Below are positions 17,403 to 27,195 of a stretch of 64,000 nucleotides of DNA, piece by piece. The stretch spans positions 620,001 through 684,000 of the forward strand of contig CAVPRS010000011.1 in NCBI GenBank assembly GCA_963707895.1, in the 5' to 3' direction. Each line of letters starts with the position of its first letter. Within the stretch, counting starts at the first letter, position 1. The notes beneath the pieces were generated by a model that ran no database searches, was not told the origin of the DNA, and worked only from the letters and a program-made list of their open reading frames with translations. Position numbers and translations under genes: made by a program. Source of the stretch: Fodinibacter sp963707895 (GTDB lineage: Bacteria > Actinomycetota > Actinomycetes > Actinomycetales > Dermatophilaceae).

Positions 17403-18152
17403 TCAGGCCTGTGCGGGGTTGCCGACGAGCAGGTCGCGCACGGCCTCGACCGTCCGGTCGGCGTCCTCGAGCCAGAAGTCGTGCCCCACGCCGGGCAGTC
17501 GGCGCACCTCCCAGCCGAGGGCTGCCAGGCGCTCGGCCGTCGCGTCCGGCAGCACCGCGGGGGAGTCGTCGGACAGCACGATCGTCGACGGCACGGCCGG
17601 CGCGGCGACCGGCGCCGGATGGTGTGCGACGTCGCGGAAGACGCCGATCGTCATCCGCCGGTCGAACCGGGCGAGGGCAGCGTCGCGCAGCACGGCGTCA
17701 GCCGCGCTCAGCGGCGGTCGGCCGCGGCTGCGGAGCTTCTGGGCCAGGGCGGCCACGGTGAGAGTCACCGGGGCCGTGGCCCAGAAGAGCCGGCCGGTCA
17801 GGCCCTGTGAGGGGAGCTTCAGCCGGAAGCCGGGGTCGAGGTAGAGCGCGTGGGTGGGGGCGAGCCGGGCGACGGCCCGCTCGAGCACCGTGCCACCGAG
17901 CGAGTGGCCGACGACGAGGTCGAGCCCGGTCGGCAGCGTCTCGACGAGGTCGTCGGCGAACGCCTCGACCGTGTAGACGTCGGACCGGTCGCTCGCGCCG
18001 TGGCCGCGCAGGTCGACGGTGGTCACGGTGGCGCTGCCGTCGGCGATGATGCGCTCGGTGAGCCCGTGCCACAGGGCGCCGTCGGCGCTGAGGCCGTGGA
18101 CGAGCGCGATGCTGCGGGGGCCGTCGCCGTGGGTCGCGGTCGCGAGCCTCAT
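17403..18152 (-). CDS. alpha/beta hydrolase
   Basis: This 249-residue protein has an alpha/beta hydrolase fold: IALVHGLSADGALWHGL supplies the oxyanion-hole HG, VVGHSLGGTVLERAVARL the nucleophile elbow with Ser, and LPGVGHDFWLED the catalytic histidine. The acid is probably in STIVLSDDSP. Its ATG overlaps the stop of the upstream hydrolase gene (ATGA), so the two are translated together. The substrate is unknown. It is the last gene of the minus-strand cluster that begins with the transporter at 23.6 kb. Confidence 0.87.
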   Translation of the reverse strand: MRLATATHGDGPRSIALVHGLSADGALWHGLTERIIADGSATVTTVDLRGHGASDRSDVYTVEAFADDLVETLPTGLDLVVGHSLGGTVLERAVARLAPTHALYLDPGFRLKLPSQGLTGRLFWATAPVTLTVAALAQKLRSRGRPPLSAADAVLRDAALARFDRRMTIGVFRDVAHHPAPVAAPAVPSTIVLSDDSPAVLPDATAERLAALGWEVRRLPGVGHDFWLEDADRTVEAVRDLLVGNPAQA

Positions 18153-19006
18153 CGGGCGTCCGCCGAGGCGGGCGCGGTGGACGGTGCGACCGTTCCGCCG
18201 TCGACCTCGGCGAGGAAGTCGAGCAGTGCCTCGTTGAACCGGTCGGGCTGGTCGAAGCTGATGGCGTGGCCGGCGTCCTCGATGACGAGGGCACGCCCGT
18301 GCGGCGTCCCAGCGACGGCCGCCTCGGCGTGCGCGCACGGCCAGACCTGGCTGTCGCGACCGGCGAGCATCAGGAGGGGGAGGGGGAAGCGCCGCACGAC
18401 GTCGCGCCAGTCCTGCCGCGCGTGGTCGGCGAGGAGGGGAAGGGTCTCGGGGGCCGTGGGGTCGCGGAACGCCGGCGGGCCGCCGAGGCGCTCGACGAGG
18501 CGGAGCATCTGCGCGGCGGACCGGTCGACGGTGCGGCCGTTCCCGGTGTCGGGCACGCCCTCGGCGAAGAGGGTTCCCGCGTTCGCGGGCTCGTAGCCGT
18601 AGAAGCCGTGCTCCCAGCCGTCGGCGTTGAGCATCTTGGGGGTCTGGTCGACGATGACCGCGGCGCGCACCCGGGCCGGGCCGAACTGGTCGACGTAGGC
18701 CCAGAACGTGTTGCCGCCCATCGAGGCGCCGACGACGGCGGCGTCCTCGAGGTCGAGGTGGGCCAGGAGCTCACCGAGGTCGCGGCCGTGCCGGGCCATT
18801 CGCTGGCCGTGCACCGGGGTCTCGGACTCCCCGTGGGCGCGCCGGTCGAAGGTGATGGCGCGGTACCCGGCCTCCAGCAGGACGTCGACCGTGAGGGCCC
18901 ACGACGACGCCGGGGCGGTGAAACCGTGGACGAGGACGACCGGGCGCCCCTCGCCCTCGTCGGTGTAGGCGAGGGTGACGTCGTCGGTGGTGCGGAAGGT
19001 CGGCAT
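18149..19006 (-). CDS. alpha/beta hydrolase
   Basis: This 285-residue alpha/beta hydrolase carries VVLVHGFTAPASSWALTVDV for the oxyanion hole, FDRRAHGESETPVHG after the next strand, VVGASMGGNTFWAYVDQFG as the nucleophile elbow, LMLAGRDSQVWPC for the acid and IEDAGHAISFDQPDRF for the histidine. It resembles haloperoxidase-like and lactone- or ester-cleaving members, but the substrate cannot be read from sequence. It is cotranscribed with the second hydrolase and lies about 120 bases downstream of the PucR-type regulator. Confidence 0.87.
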   Translation of the reverse strand: MPTFRTTDDVTLAYTDEGEGRPVVLVHGFTAPASSWALTVDVLLEAGYRAITFDRRAHGESETPVHGQRMARHGRDLGELLAHLDLEDAAVVGASMGGNTFWAYVDQFGPARVRAAVIVDQTPKMLNADGWEHGFYGYEPANAGTLFAEGVPDTGNGRTVDRSAAQMLRLVERLGGPPAFRDPTAPETLPLLADHARQDWRDVVRRFPLPLLMLAGRDSQVWPCAHAEAAVAGTPHGRALVIEDAGHAISFDQPDRFNEALLDFLAEVDGGTVAPSTAPASADAR

Positions 19007-19124
19007 GCCGTCGGTTCCTTCGGTCGGGGTGCGTTCCCTCGACGCTAGCCCCGGACCGGCCCGCGGGGCCATGGAGAGTTCGTCCGTCGACAGCGGCCGG
19101 ACATGGAGGGGGTCTCCCACGCGC

Positions 19125-20820
19125 TCAGCCGGGGCGGTCGGCGAGGAGGCGGTGCAGTCGGAGGGCGACCTGCAGCTCCAGTGCCCGGTCCGGCTCCTTC
19201 CACCGGGGCCCGAGGACCTCGGTGACCCGGTCGAGCCGCTGGTAGAGCGTGTTGGGGTGGATGTGCAGGACCTCGCAGGTGCGCGCGTGGTGCCGAGCCT
19301 GCTCGAGGTAGGTCTCGAGGGTCACCGACAGGTCGCGCTGGTGTTCGTCGTCGTAGGCCAGCAGCGGGCCGACCGTCGCGTCGATGAAGGTCGCGAGACC
19401 GGCGCGGCCCGAGCTGCTGAACAGCGAACGGTAGAGGCCGAGCTCGTCGCTCGTGGCACAGGAGCCGGCGCGGTCGAGGGCGAGGAGGAGGGCCGCGGTC
19501 TGCCGCGCCTCCTCGTGGGCCGAGCGCACCCCGTGCGGCCCACCCCCACCGGCGGCCAGGCCCGTCGTGGGCGCGCTCCCGTCTGGCCGGCCAGGCGGGC
19601 GACGGCCTCCCGGGTCCGGTCGACGGACGCGGGAGGAGGACGACGACCCCTCCCAGGTGCGCTGCCGACCACCCACGCAGCTCGGCGGCGAGACGGGCCG
19701 CGAACTGCGCGGCGGCCGTCGCGCCCACCGGCTCGGCGTCGACGACGGCCACGGTGGTGACGGCGTGCAGGTCGATGCCGATGGCCCGGGCCCGGCGCAG
19801 CAGGCTCGCCTCGTCGGCGTCGGAGGACAGCAGGGCGTGGACGAACTCGCCGCGGGTGCGCAGCTCGGCCTCGGCCACCGACCGCTCCGACGCCAGGAGC
19901 ACTGCCACCGTCGTGGCGCCGATCCGCAAGAGCCGCAAGGCTTCCTCGTCGTCGGACCCGCCCGTCGGCGCCGCGACGAGGTCGCCGCCGTGACCGCTCG
20001 GCAGGTCCACCGGGACGACGAGCCCGCCCTCGGCCGGCGGCTCGCCCGCGAGGGTGCGCCCGTCGTGGTCACGGACCTCCACCGCGAGCCCGACCGAGGT
20101 CTGGAGCGCCGCGACGACGGCGCCGAGCCCTCCGCCCCGGATGACGACGTCGTTGAGGACGTCGCGCAGGTCGCTCGCGCGCTTCCGGCTCTCGTTGACC
20201 GCGCGCAGGCTTTCGTTCGCCGACCTCAGGTCGGCCGCTGCGGCGCGCTCGCGGTCGAAGAGGTCGGCCGTGCGCAGGGCGAGGGCGGCGTGGGCGGCCA
20301 GCCCCGCGAGCAGCTCGACGTCGCGGTCGCCGAAGGCCCGGGGTCGGCGATCGGCGGCCAGCAGGACCCCGAGGGTGTCGTCGCCGACGACGAGCGGCAC
20401 GCCGAGGATGCCGCCGAGCTGCTCGCTCAGCGCGGCCGCGTCGGTGCCCTGGCCGTGCGGGAACCTGGTGTCCTCGAGGTACCGCTCGCTCCACAGGGGG
20501 CGACCCGTCTCGAGGACCTGGCCACCGAGGCCCTGCCCCGACTCGAGCTCGATGCCGCGCATCGCCGACCCCATCGCCCCGTCGACGACCTCGATCCGCA
20601 GCCGCTCGGCGCGCAGCAGCATGATGTAGGCGACGTCGACGCCGAGCAGCCGCCGGGCCTGCCGGGCCACCTCGTCGAGCACCTCGCGGGTGTCGTGGAG
20701 GGCGGCGAGCCGGCGCGCCAGGTCGTTGAGCACGCCGAGCTCGTCGGCGCGACGGCGCAGCTCGGCGACCGACTGCGCGACGTCATCGTCAACCTCACCC
20801 ACGGGCCCATCCTCACGCAT
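19125..20820 (-). CDS. GAF / PucR-type transcriptional regulator, two frame breaks
   Basis: After repair this is a regulator of about 565 residues. Residues 35-190 form a GAF sensor domain (LLGVDVAYIMLLRAERLRIE, GQVLETGRPLW, ILGVPLVVGDDTLGVLLAADR). The C terminus is a PucR-type helix-turn-helix: LETYLEQARHHARTCEVLHI then HPNTLYQRLDRVTEVLG. Between 19670 and 19570 the frame moves twice by one base: VVVLLP continues as ASVDRTREAVARLAGQTG in a second frame and then as PTTGLAAGGGGPHGVRSAHE in a third. Members of this type often control catabolic genes, and it sits between a transporter/oxidase pair and two hydrolases on the same strand. Confidence 0.8.
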
Positions 20821-20850
20821 CCAGCCACGGATCCGGCCCGTGTCATCGGG

Positions 20851-22275
20851 TCAGGCGACGACCTTCCCGGGGTTGAGCACGCCGTGCGGGTCGAGGGCAC
20901 GGCGGATCGCGCGGTGCATCTCGACGACGGCCGGGGCGAGCTCGGCCTCGAGGCCGTCGCGCTTGAGCAGCCCGACGCCGTGCTCGCCGGTCACCGTGCC
21001 ACCGCAGGCCAGGGCCGCGGCGATGATCTCGTCGAAGGCGGCCTGGGCGCGCAGGCGGGCGGCCTCGTCACCGGGCGGCGTGATGATCAGCGGGTGGAGG
21101 TTGCCGTCGCCGGCGTGGGCGATGTTGGCGATGAGGACGTCGTGCCGCTCGCCGATGGCCTGGACCCGGGCGAGCATCTCGGGCACCCGGCCCACCGGGA
21201 CGCAGACGTCCTCGGTGAGCACCGGGCCCAGCCGCTCGAGGGCGGGGTAGGCGAGGCGACGGGCGGCGAACATCGCGTCGGCCTCGGCGTCGTCCTCCGA
21301 GCGAGCGGCCCACGACGCTCCGGCGCTCTCGAAGCAGGCCAGGACCGCCTCGGCCTCGGCGACGCCGGCCGCCCCCGGTCCGTCGACCCGGGCCAGGAGG
21401 ATCGCCTCGCAGTCGGCCTCGATGCCGAGGTTCTTCCAGTCGTTGACGGCCGTCAGGCAGTGGCGGTCGAGGAGCTCGAGGGCCGAGGGCACCTCCCCGG
21501 CGCGGGCCAGCGCCGCGACGGCCTCGCCGGCCCCGACGAGCGAGTCGAAGAACCCGACGACGGTGTGCTCCGGGGGGCGGGCCGGGCGCAGCCGCACGGT
21601 GACCTCGGTGACCAGGCCGAGGGTGCCCTCGGAGCCGACCAGCAGCGACACGAGGTCGTACCCGGCGACGCCCTTGGCCGTCTCGCGGCCGACCCGGACG
21701 AGCTCGCCGGTGCCGGTGACGACCTCGAGGGCGAGGACGTAGTCGCCGGTGACCCCGTACTTCACGCAGCACACCCCGCCGGCGTTGGTCGCGACGTTGC
21801 CGCCGATCGTCGACCACGGGGAGCTCGCGGGGTCCGGGGGGTACCAGAGGCCGTGCTCGGCGCAGGCGGCCCGCAGGTCGTCGTTGACGACCCCCGGCTG
21901 GACCACGGCGAGGCGCTCGACGGGGTCGATCCGCAGCACGGCCGTCATCCGCTCGAAGCTGACGACGACCCCACCGGTGACGGCGTTGGCGCCCCCGGAC
22001 AGGCCGGTGCCCGCCCCGCGCGGGACGACCGGCACGCCGTGGAGGACGCACCACCGGACGATGGTGCGCACCTGGTCGGCATCCGTCGGGCGGGCGACCG
22101 CCAGGGGCAGGGCCCACGGCGCCCACTCGGCCTCGTCGTGGCTGTAGCGCTCCATCGAGGCGGGCTCGGTGAGCAGCGTTCCGGCGGGGAGCCGGTCGGC
22201 GAGGGTGCCGATGTCGGGGACGGCCACCTCGGTGGCCGGGGGGCCGGCCACCGAGGGGAGGGCTGCGAGCGTCAT
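20851..22275 (-). CDS. FAD-linked oxidase, glycolate/D-lactate dehydrogenase type (GlcD-like)
   Basis: This 474-residue flavoprotein belongs to the FAD-binding type 4 family that oxidises 2-hydroxy acids such as D-lactate or glycolate. The FAD domain has VPRGAGTGLSGGANAVTGGV, then SSPWSTIGGNVATNAGGVCC and LVGSEGTLGLVTEVTVRL. The cap domain ends with IANIAHAGDGNLHPLIITPP and CGGTVTGEHGVGLLKRDGLE, where the histidines bind metal and substrate. It overlaps the transporter gene by four bases, pointing to uptake of its substrate. Confidence 0.9.
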   Translation of the reverse strand: MTLAALPSVAGPPATEVAVPDIGTLADRLPAGTLLTEPASMERYSHDEAEWAPWALPLAVARPTDADQVRTIVRWCVLHGVPVVPRGAGTGLSGGANAVTGGVVVSFERMTAVLRIDPVERLAVVQPGVVNDDLRAACAEHGLWYPPDPASSPWSTIGGNVATNAGGVCCVKYGVTGDYVLALEVVTGTGELVRVGRETAKGVAGYDLVSLLVGSEGTLGLVTEVTVRLRPARPPEHTVVGFFDSLVGAGEAVAALARAGEVPSALELLDRHCLTAVNDWKNLGIEADCEAILLARVDGPGAAGVAEAEAVLACFESAGASWAARSEDDAEADAMFAARRLAYPALERLGPVLTEDVCVPVGRVPEMLARVQAIGERHDVLIANIAHAGDGNLHPLIITPPGDEAARLRAQAAFDEIIAAALACGGTVTGEHGVGLLKRDGLEAELAPAVVEMHRAIRRALDPHGVLNPGKVVA

Positions 22276-23579
22276 CGCACGGCCTTGATGGGGCGCACCG
22301 CCACGGCGCCGAGCATGACGAACACGATGCCCGCGACGAACAGCACCGGGTAGCCACCGGTGAGGGTCACGAGACCGGCGGCGATCGAGGGGCTCATCGC
22401 CTGGGGGAGAGTGGTGGCGAGGCCGAGGATGGCCAGGTCGCGACCGGCGCTGCTCTGGCCCTGGAGGCGGGCCGGCAGGACCTCGGTCATCAGCGCCAGG
22501 TCGATGGAGATGTAGGCGCCGAAGCCGAGGCCGAGGAGGAAGGCGTAGGCGAGGACGCCCTGGGTCGTCGGCACGAAGAGGGGGATCGCCAGGGCGATCG
22601 ACATGACGACCGACGACCACACGATGAACGGCTTGCGACGGCCCACGCGGTCGGACAGCCAGCCGCTGACGAGCGCCGAGAGGAGGACGCCGACGAGGAG
22701 GACGATGCCCATCGTCGCGGCGAAGGAGTTCGACTCCGCGTCGCTGAGGCCGATGTAGTCGCGCAGGATGTACAGGCCGTAGGTCTGGGCGCCGTAGAAG
22801 CCGATGACCATGAGGAAGCGCGACCCGAACGCCCAGGCGAAGTCGGGGTGCTGGCGCGGGTCGACCCAGAAGCCGCGGAGGAACTCCTTGGCGCCGGTCC
22901 GCTGGCGGGGGAGGTGGGTGCTCGGCTCCTCGCGGTTGACCAGGACGAAGCCGCCGATGATGACGAGGACCAGAGCCGCGAGGACGACGTAGGGGACCAT
23001 CCCCTGCGAGGCGGTGCCACCGGCGACGACCACGCCCACGGCGTTGCCGATCGTGATGCCGACGCCGATCATCGCCGAGACGCCGCCTCGACGGGCTGCG
23101 GGGTAGCGGTCCGGGACGAGGGCGGTCGCCGCCGCCTGGATGGCGTTGACGCCGACCTGGACGACGAGCCACACCAGCGCCACGGTCACGACGGACTGGG
23201 CCATCGGGAGGCCGAGGAGGAAGCCGCTCGTGAGCAGCGCGCCACCGACCATCCACGGCGTGCGGCGGCCGAAGCGCGACCGGGTCGCGTCGGACAGGGC
23301 CCCGGCGACGGGCTGGGCGAAGATGTTCGCGATGAAGGCGACCGTGGTGACGATGGCGAGGTTGCCGATCTTCCCGGCCTCGTCGAGCCCCGCCACGATG
23401 TTCGGCAGGAGGATGCCGTTGCCCCCGGAGTTCACCGCGAGGAGCGCGACGTAGACGAGCAGGAGGCCGAACGACATCCGGCGCAGCCTGGGTGCTGGGG
23501 CCGCCGGGGCGGCGGCTGTCTCGGCCGTCGCGGACGCCTCGACGTTCAGGACGGGTGTGGGGCTCTCGGTCAGCGCCAT
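22272..23579 (-). CDS. major facilitator superfamily transporter
   Basis: This 435-residue protein has about twelve hydrophobic segments after a 33-residue Ala/Pro-rich cytoplasmic start. The loop after helix 2 reads GALSDATRSRFGRRTPWMVG, a variant of the MFS signature, and the equivalent in the second half is SGWLSDRVGRRKPFIVWSS. It is the first gene of the minus-strand cluster and overlaps the FAD oxidase gene by four bases, so its likely cargo is an organic acid or a precursor used by that enzyme. The direction of transport is not known. Confidence 0.88.
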   Translation of the reverse strand: MALTESPTPVLNVEASATAETAAAPAAPAPRLRRMSFGLLLVYVALLAVNSGGNGILLPNIVAGLDEAGKIGNLAIVTTVAFIANIFAQPVAGALSDATRSRFGRRTPWMVGGALLTSGFLLGLPMAQSVVTVALVWLVVQVGVNAIQAAATALVPDRYPAARRGGVSAMIGVGITIGNAVGVVVAGGTASQGMVPYVVLAALVLVIIGGFVLVNREEPSTHLPRQRTGAKEFLRGFWVDPRQHPDFAWAFGSRFLMVIGFYGAQTYGLYILRDYIGLSDAESNSFAATMGIVLLVGVLLSALVSGWLSDRVGRRKPFIVWSSVVMSIALAIPLFVPTTQGVLAYAFLLGLGFGAYISIDLALMTEVLPARLQGQSSAGRDLAILGLATTLPQAMSPSIAAGLVTLTGGYPVLFVAGIVFVMLGAVAVRPIKAVR

Positions 23580-23739
23580 GGGTGTGCTCCTGGCTCGGGA
23601 GCGGCCTCGTCGCCGCTCGGTCGGGGCCGACGCTACGCAGCCTCAGACGGCCAGACGATGGACGTTTCCTCCGTCACCTGGCTGCGGGCATGGGTGAAAC
23701 CGTCACTCAGCCCGCGCCGCGGAGTCAGGACACGACGAA

Positions 23740-23775
23740 GGCCGCCGCCCGCCCCTGACGGGGAGGACGGCGGCC
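23740..23775 (-). terminator. hairpin after the yceI gene
   Basis: GGCCGCCG at 23740-23747 pairs with CGGCGGCC at 23768-23775, about 40 bases beyond the stop of the minus-strand YceI gene. It is placed as a terminator by position; the 20-base loop is long. Confidence 0.45.
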
Positions 23776-23816
23776 TCGGTGCTCCGGCGGAGGGTCCGGA
23801 GCGGGATCGGCGGAGC

Positions 23817-24359
23817 TCAGGCCTGCTTGGCGAGCTGCACGTCGAGGACGAGCTTGATCTTCTCGGAGACCAGGACGCCACCCTTCTCGAGCGCGGCGTT
23901 CCAGTTGAGGTTCCAGTCGGTGCGGTTGATGTCGGCGGTGGCCTCGAAGCCGGCCTTCTCGTTGCCCCACGGGTCGGTGGCGACACCGTTGAACTCGACG
24001 TCCAGGGTGACCGGCTTGGTGACGTCCTTGATGGTCAGGTCACCGGTGAGGGTCTCGCCGTCGAAGCCGGTCGACACGAAGGTCATCTCGGGGAAGGTCT
24101 CGACGTCGAAGAAGTCGGCGCTGCGCAGGTGGGTGTCGCGGTCGGCGGTGCCGGTGCTGACGGAGGCCGTCTTGATGACGACGTTGGCGACCGACTCGGA
24201 GACGTCCTCGGCGACCGCGACGGTGCCGGAGACGTCGGTGAAGGAGCCGCGGACCTTGCTCACCATGAGGTGACGGGCGACGAAGCCCACCTCGGTGTGG
24301 GTCGGGTCGATGGTCCAGGTGCCGGAGGTGAGAGTGTTCAGGGTGGCGATGGCGGTCAT
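23817..24359 (-). CDS. YceI family protein
   Basis: This 180-residue protein is a YceI-family lipocalin-like beta-barrel. Landmarks are TWTIDPTHTEVGFVARHLMV near residue 14, VRGSFTDVSGTV, DTHLRSADFFDVETFPEMTF near residue 80, and the closing FEATADINRTDWNLNW. The family binds polyisoprenoid or amphiphilic molecules in a central pocket; E. coli YceI is periplasmic, but this protein has no signal peptide and is presumably cytoplasmic. It is divergent from a MarR regulator, with two matching operators between them. Confidence 0.92.
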   Translation of the reverse strand: MTAIATLNTLTSGTWTIDPTHTEVGFVARHLMVSKVRGSFTDVSGTVAVAEDVSESVANVVIKTASVSTGTADRDTHLRSADFFDVETFPEMTFVSTGFDGETLTGDLTIKDVTKPVTLDVEFNGVATDPWGNEKAGFEATADINRTDWNLNWNAALEKGGVLVSEKIKLVLDVQLAKQA

Positions 24360-24396
24360 GTCGATCTCCTTGGTTGGGGTTCAGGGTTCGAGGAAG

Positions 24397-24438
24397 TAGT
24401 TGATTGCTCAACCACTATGTTAGTTGATCGTTCAACCA
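24397..24438. promoter_or_regulatory. twin MarR-type operators between yceI and the marR gene
   Basis: TAGTTGATTGCTCAACCA at 24397-24414 and TAGTTGATCGTTCAACCA at 24421-24438 differ at only two positions and start exactly 24 bases apart. Each is a near-palindrome built on GTTGA-4-TCAAC, the shape of a MarR-family dimer site. They lie in an AT-rich patch directly upstream of yceI. The simplest reading is that the divergent MarR protein represses yceI, and perhaps itself, from these sites. Confidence 0.75.
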
Positions 24439-24548
24439 ATCCGCACATCGAGAACATTCCGCGGTCTCAGGATGTGAGATGTGAGCGTGGACACGCGCAG
24501 GGCCCCCGGCCCGAAACTCCGCTCGCCGACCCCCCGTGACGTGCCACG

Positions 24549-25059
24549 ATGGGTGCCATGTCGAGCGAGGACGTGCGGTGGCTGTCCGAGGCCGAACAGG
24601 TCTCGTGGCGCGCCTACCTGCGGGCCAACCGCGAGCTCGACGTGGCGCTCGACCGCGACCTGCAGGCCGCCGGCATCTCGCTGTCGGAGTACGAGCTGCT
24701 CTCGATGCTCTCGGAGGCCCCCTCGGGCCAGCTGCGGATGTCGGCCCTGGCCGCCCTCATCGTGCAGTCGCGCAGCCGGGTGACCCACACCGCGGCCCGC
24801 CTCGAGCGGCGCGGCTGGGTCAGGCGCAGCCCCGCTCCGGATGACGGCCGCGGGGTGCTGCTGCGCCTCACCGATGACGGGCAGGCGGCGATCGGTCGGC
24901 TTCGCCGAGCTGCACGTGGCCAGCGTGCGGCGGCACCTCGTCGACATCCTGACGCCCGCCCAGTTCGCGGCGCTCGGCGAGGCCATGCAGGCCGTTCGCG
25001 ACGCCTACGCCGCCGACCCCACCACGCCCGACCCGTCACAGCCCGACCCCGACTGCTGA
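24549..25059 (+). CDS. MarR family transcriptional regulator, frameshifted
   Basis: This regulator is about 169 residues after repair of one frame break. The winged helix is visible from LSEYELLSMLSEAPSGQLRM through LAALIVQSRSRVTHTAARLE to RRGWVRRSPAPDDGRGVLLR. At about 24895 the frame shifts by +1 (gatcggtcggc): LTDDGQAAI is followed in the next frame by GFAELHVASVRRHLVDILTP and AQFAALGEAMQAVRD, the expected dimerisation helices. An ATG at 24558 is an alternative start. The divergent yceI gene and the twin palindromes between them are its probable targets; the ligand is unknown. Confidence 0.82.
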
Positions 25060-25133
25060 CCGCAGCCGCCCGGCCCCGGTTGCGTCCGACCCCGCCGGGC
25101 CGGGGCGCGCGCCGTGGCTGGGAGGATGGGCCG

Positions 25134-26484
25134 GTGACGATCCACGCCCCGACCACCGAGCCCACCCCGTCCGAGGCCCCGGCCTCCGCAGCCCTGATGG
25201 CGCGCGCCCGGGCGGTGACCCCCGGTGGCGTCAACTCGCCGGTGCGGGCCTTCCGCGCGGTGGGGGGCACCCCGCGGTTCATGGCGAGCGGGAGGGGTCC
25301 GTGGCTCACCGACGTCGACGGCCGCGACTACGTCGACCTGGTCTGCAGCTGGGGGCCGATGATCCTCGGCCACGCGCACCCCGACGTCCTCGAGGCCGTG
25401 CGCGAGGCGGCCGGCCGGGGATTCTCGTTCGGCACGCCGTCCGAGAACGAGGTGCTGCTCGCCGAGGAGATCGTGGCCCGGGTCGCACCGGTCGAGCAGC
25501 TTCGCCTGGTCTCCAGCGGCACCGAGGCGACGATGAGCGCCATCCGGCTGGCTCGTGGCTTCACCGGCCGCAGCCTCGTCGTGAAGTTCGCCGGGCACTA
25601 CCACGGCCACGTCGACAGCCTCCTGGTCAGCGCCGGCTCGGGCGTCGCCACCCTCGCCCTGCCGGACAGCGCGGGTGTGCCCGACGGAGATGGCGGCCGA
25701 GACCCTCGTGCTGCCCTACAACGACGTCGAGGCGCTCGAGGCCGTCTTCGCGGCCCACGGTGCCGACATCGCCTGCCTCATCACCGAGGCGGCCGCCGGC
25801 AACATGGGCGTCGTCCCGCCGGACGCCGGGTTCACCGCGGCGCTGCGCCGGGTCACCGCCGAGCACGGCGCGCTGCTGGTGTCCGACGAGGTGATGACCG
25901 GCTTCCGGGTCAGCCGATCCGGATGGTGGGGCCACGAGGACGCCGATGTCACCCCCGACCTGATGACCTTCGGCAAGGTGATGGGCGGTGGCTTCCCGGC
26001 CGCGGCCTTCGGCGGCCGCGCCGACGTCATGGCCCTGCTCGCCCCCGACGGTCCCGTCTACCAGGCCGGAACCCTGTCGGGGAACCCGGTCGCCACCGCC
26101 GCCGGCCTGGCCACCCTGCGCGCCTGTGACGACGGGCTCTACACCCGGCTGGGTGAGGTCTCGCACACGATCGCCGACGCGGCAGCCGCCGCCCTGACGG
26201 ATGCCGGCGTGCCCCACCGCATCCAGTGGGCCGGGTCGATGTTCTCGGTCTTCTTCCGCGAGGGTGCGGTGCGCACCTACGACGACGCGCGCGACCAGGA
26301 CACGGCGGCCTTCGGCCGGTTCTTCCACGCGATGCTCGACTCCGGCGTCTACCTGCCGCCCAGCGCGTTCGAGTCGTGGTTCGTCTCCGGCAGCCACGAC
26401 GACGCCGCCGTCGAGCGGGTGCTCGAGGCGCTGCCGGGGGCCGCCCGGGCCGCTGCGGAGGCCGCCACCGGGACGCGTGCCTGA
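25134..26484 (+). CDS. hemL: glutamate-1-semialdehyde 2,1-aminomutase, frameshifted
   Basis: HemL converts glutamate-1-semialdehyde to 5-aminolevulinate using pyridoxal phosphate. The N terminus has ARAVTPGGVNSPVRAFRAVG and the central part FSFGTPSENEVLLAEEIVAR and LVSSGTEATMSAIRLARGFT. The cofactor lysine is in LMTFGKVMGGGFPAAAFGGR. At about 25690 one extra G in cccgacggagatgg breaks the frame between LALPDSAGVPD and MAAETLVLPYNDVEALEAVF; without it the protein is about 449 residues, the normal size. GTG at 25134 follows gggaggatgg. An organism with hemA, B, C and D needs this gene, so a consensus error is likely. Confidence 0.92.
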
Positions 26485-26514
26485 GCACCCAGCCGGGTTT
26501 GCGACAATCGGCGC

Positions 26515-27195
26515 ATGACGTCGTCCCCCGAGGCCGGTGGGCCTGGCCCCGGTGACCCGCAGCGCACCGTCGTGCACCTGCTGCGCCACGGCGAGGTGCA
26601 CAACCCGCACCGACTCCTCTACGGCCGGATGCCGGGCTACCACCTCTCCGGGCTGGGTCGCCGGATGGCCGACCTCGCCGCCGAGCACCTCGGCGACCAC
26701 GACATCACCCACCTGGTCTCCAGCCCGCTCGAGCGGGCGCAGGAGACCGCGGCACCGATCGCCGACAGCCACGGCCTCGAGGTGCACCTCGACGACCGGG
26801 TCATCGAGGCCGGCAACGAGTTCGAGGGCCTGCCCGTGGCGGGCGGGTCCGGCATCCTCAAGCACCCGCGGCTGTACCCCAAGATGCTCAACCCGTTCCG
26901 GCCGTCGTGGGGCGAGCCCTACGTCGAGATCGTCGAGCGGGTGCGCCGGGCCGTCGTCGACGCCCGCACCGCCGCCCGCGGGCACGAGGCCGTCATCGTC
27001 AGCCACCAGGCGCCGATCTGGATGATCCGCCTCGCCACCGAGGGCCGCCCGCTCTGGCACAACCCCGCGCGTCGCGAGTGCGCGCTGGCCTCGCTCACCT
27101 CGCTCACCTTCCTCGACGACGAGCTGCTCTCGCTCAGCTACAGCGAGCCGGCCGCCTCCCTGCTCGACCAGGCCCAGCCCGGGGCGGGCGCATGA
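26515..27195 (+). CDS. histidine phosphatase family protein
   Basis: This 226-residue protein belongs to the phosphoglycerate-mutase-like histidine phosphatases. The catalytic loop is LLRHGEVHNP, with the RHG motif at about residues 24-26; the later VSSPLERAQETAAPI holds the second arginine and VIVSHQAPIWMIRLA the second histidine. Its place directly before the thioredoxin-like/ccdA/resB/ccsB genes is the same in mycobacteria (Rv0525 as I recall). It overlaps the next gene by four bases. Its substrate is not known. Confidence 0.9.
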   Translation: MTSSPEAGGPGPGDPQRTVVHLLRHGEVHNPHRLLYGRMPGYHLSGLGRRMADLAAEHLGDHDITHLVSSPLERAQETAAPIADSHGLEVHLDDRVIEAGNEFEGLPVAGGSGILKHPRLYPKMLNPFRPSWGEPYVEIVERVRRAVVDARTAARGHEAVIVSHQAPIWMIRLATEGRPLWHNPARRECALASLTSLTFLDDELLSLSYSEPAASLLDQAQPGAGA

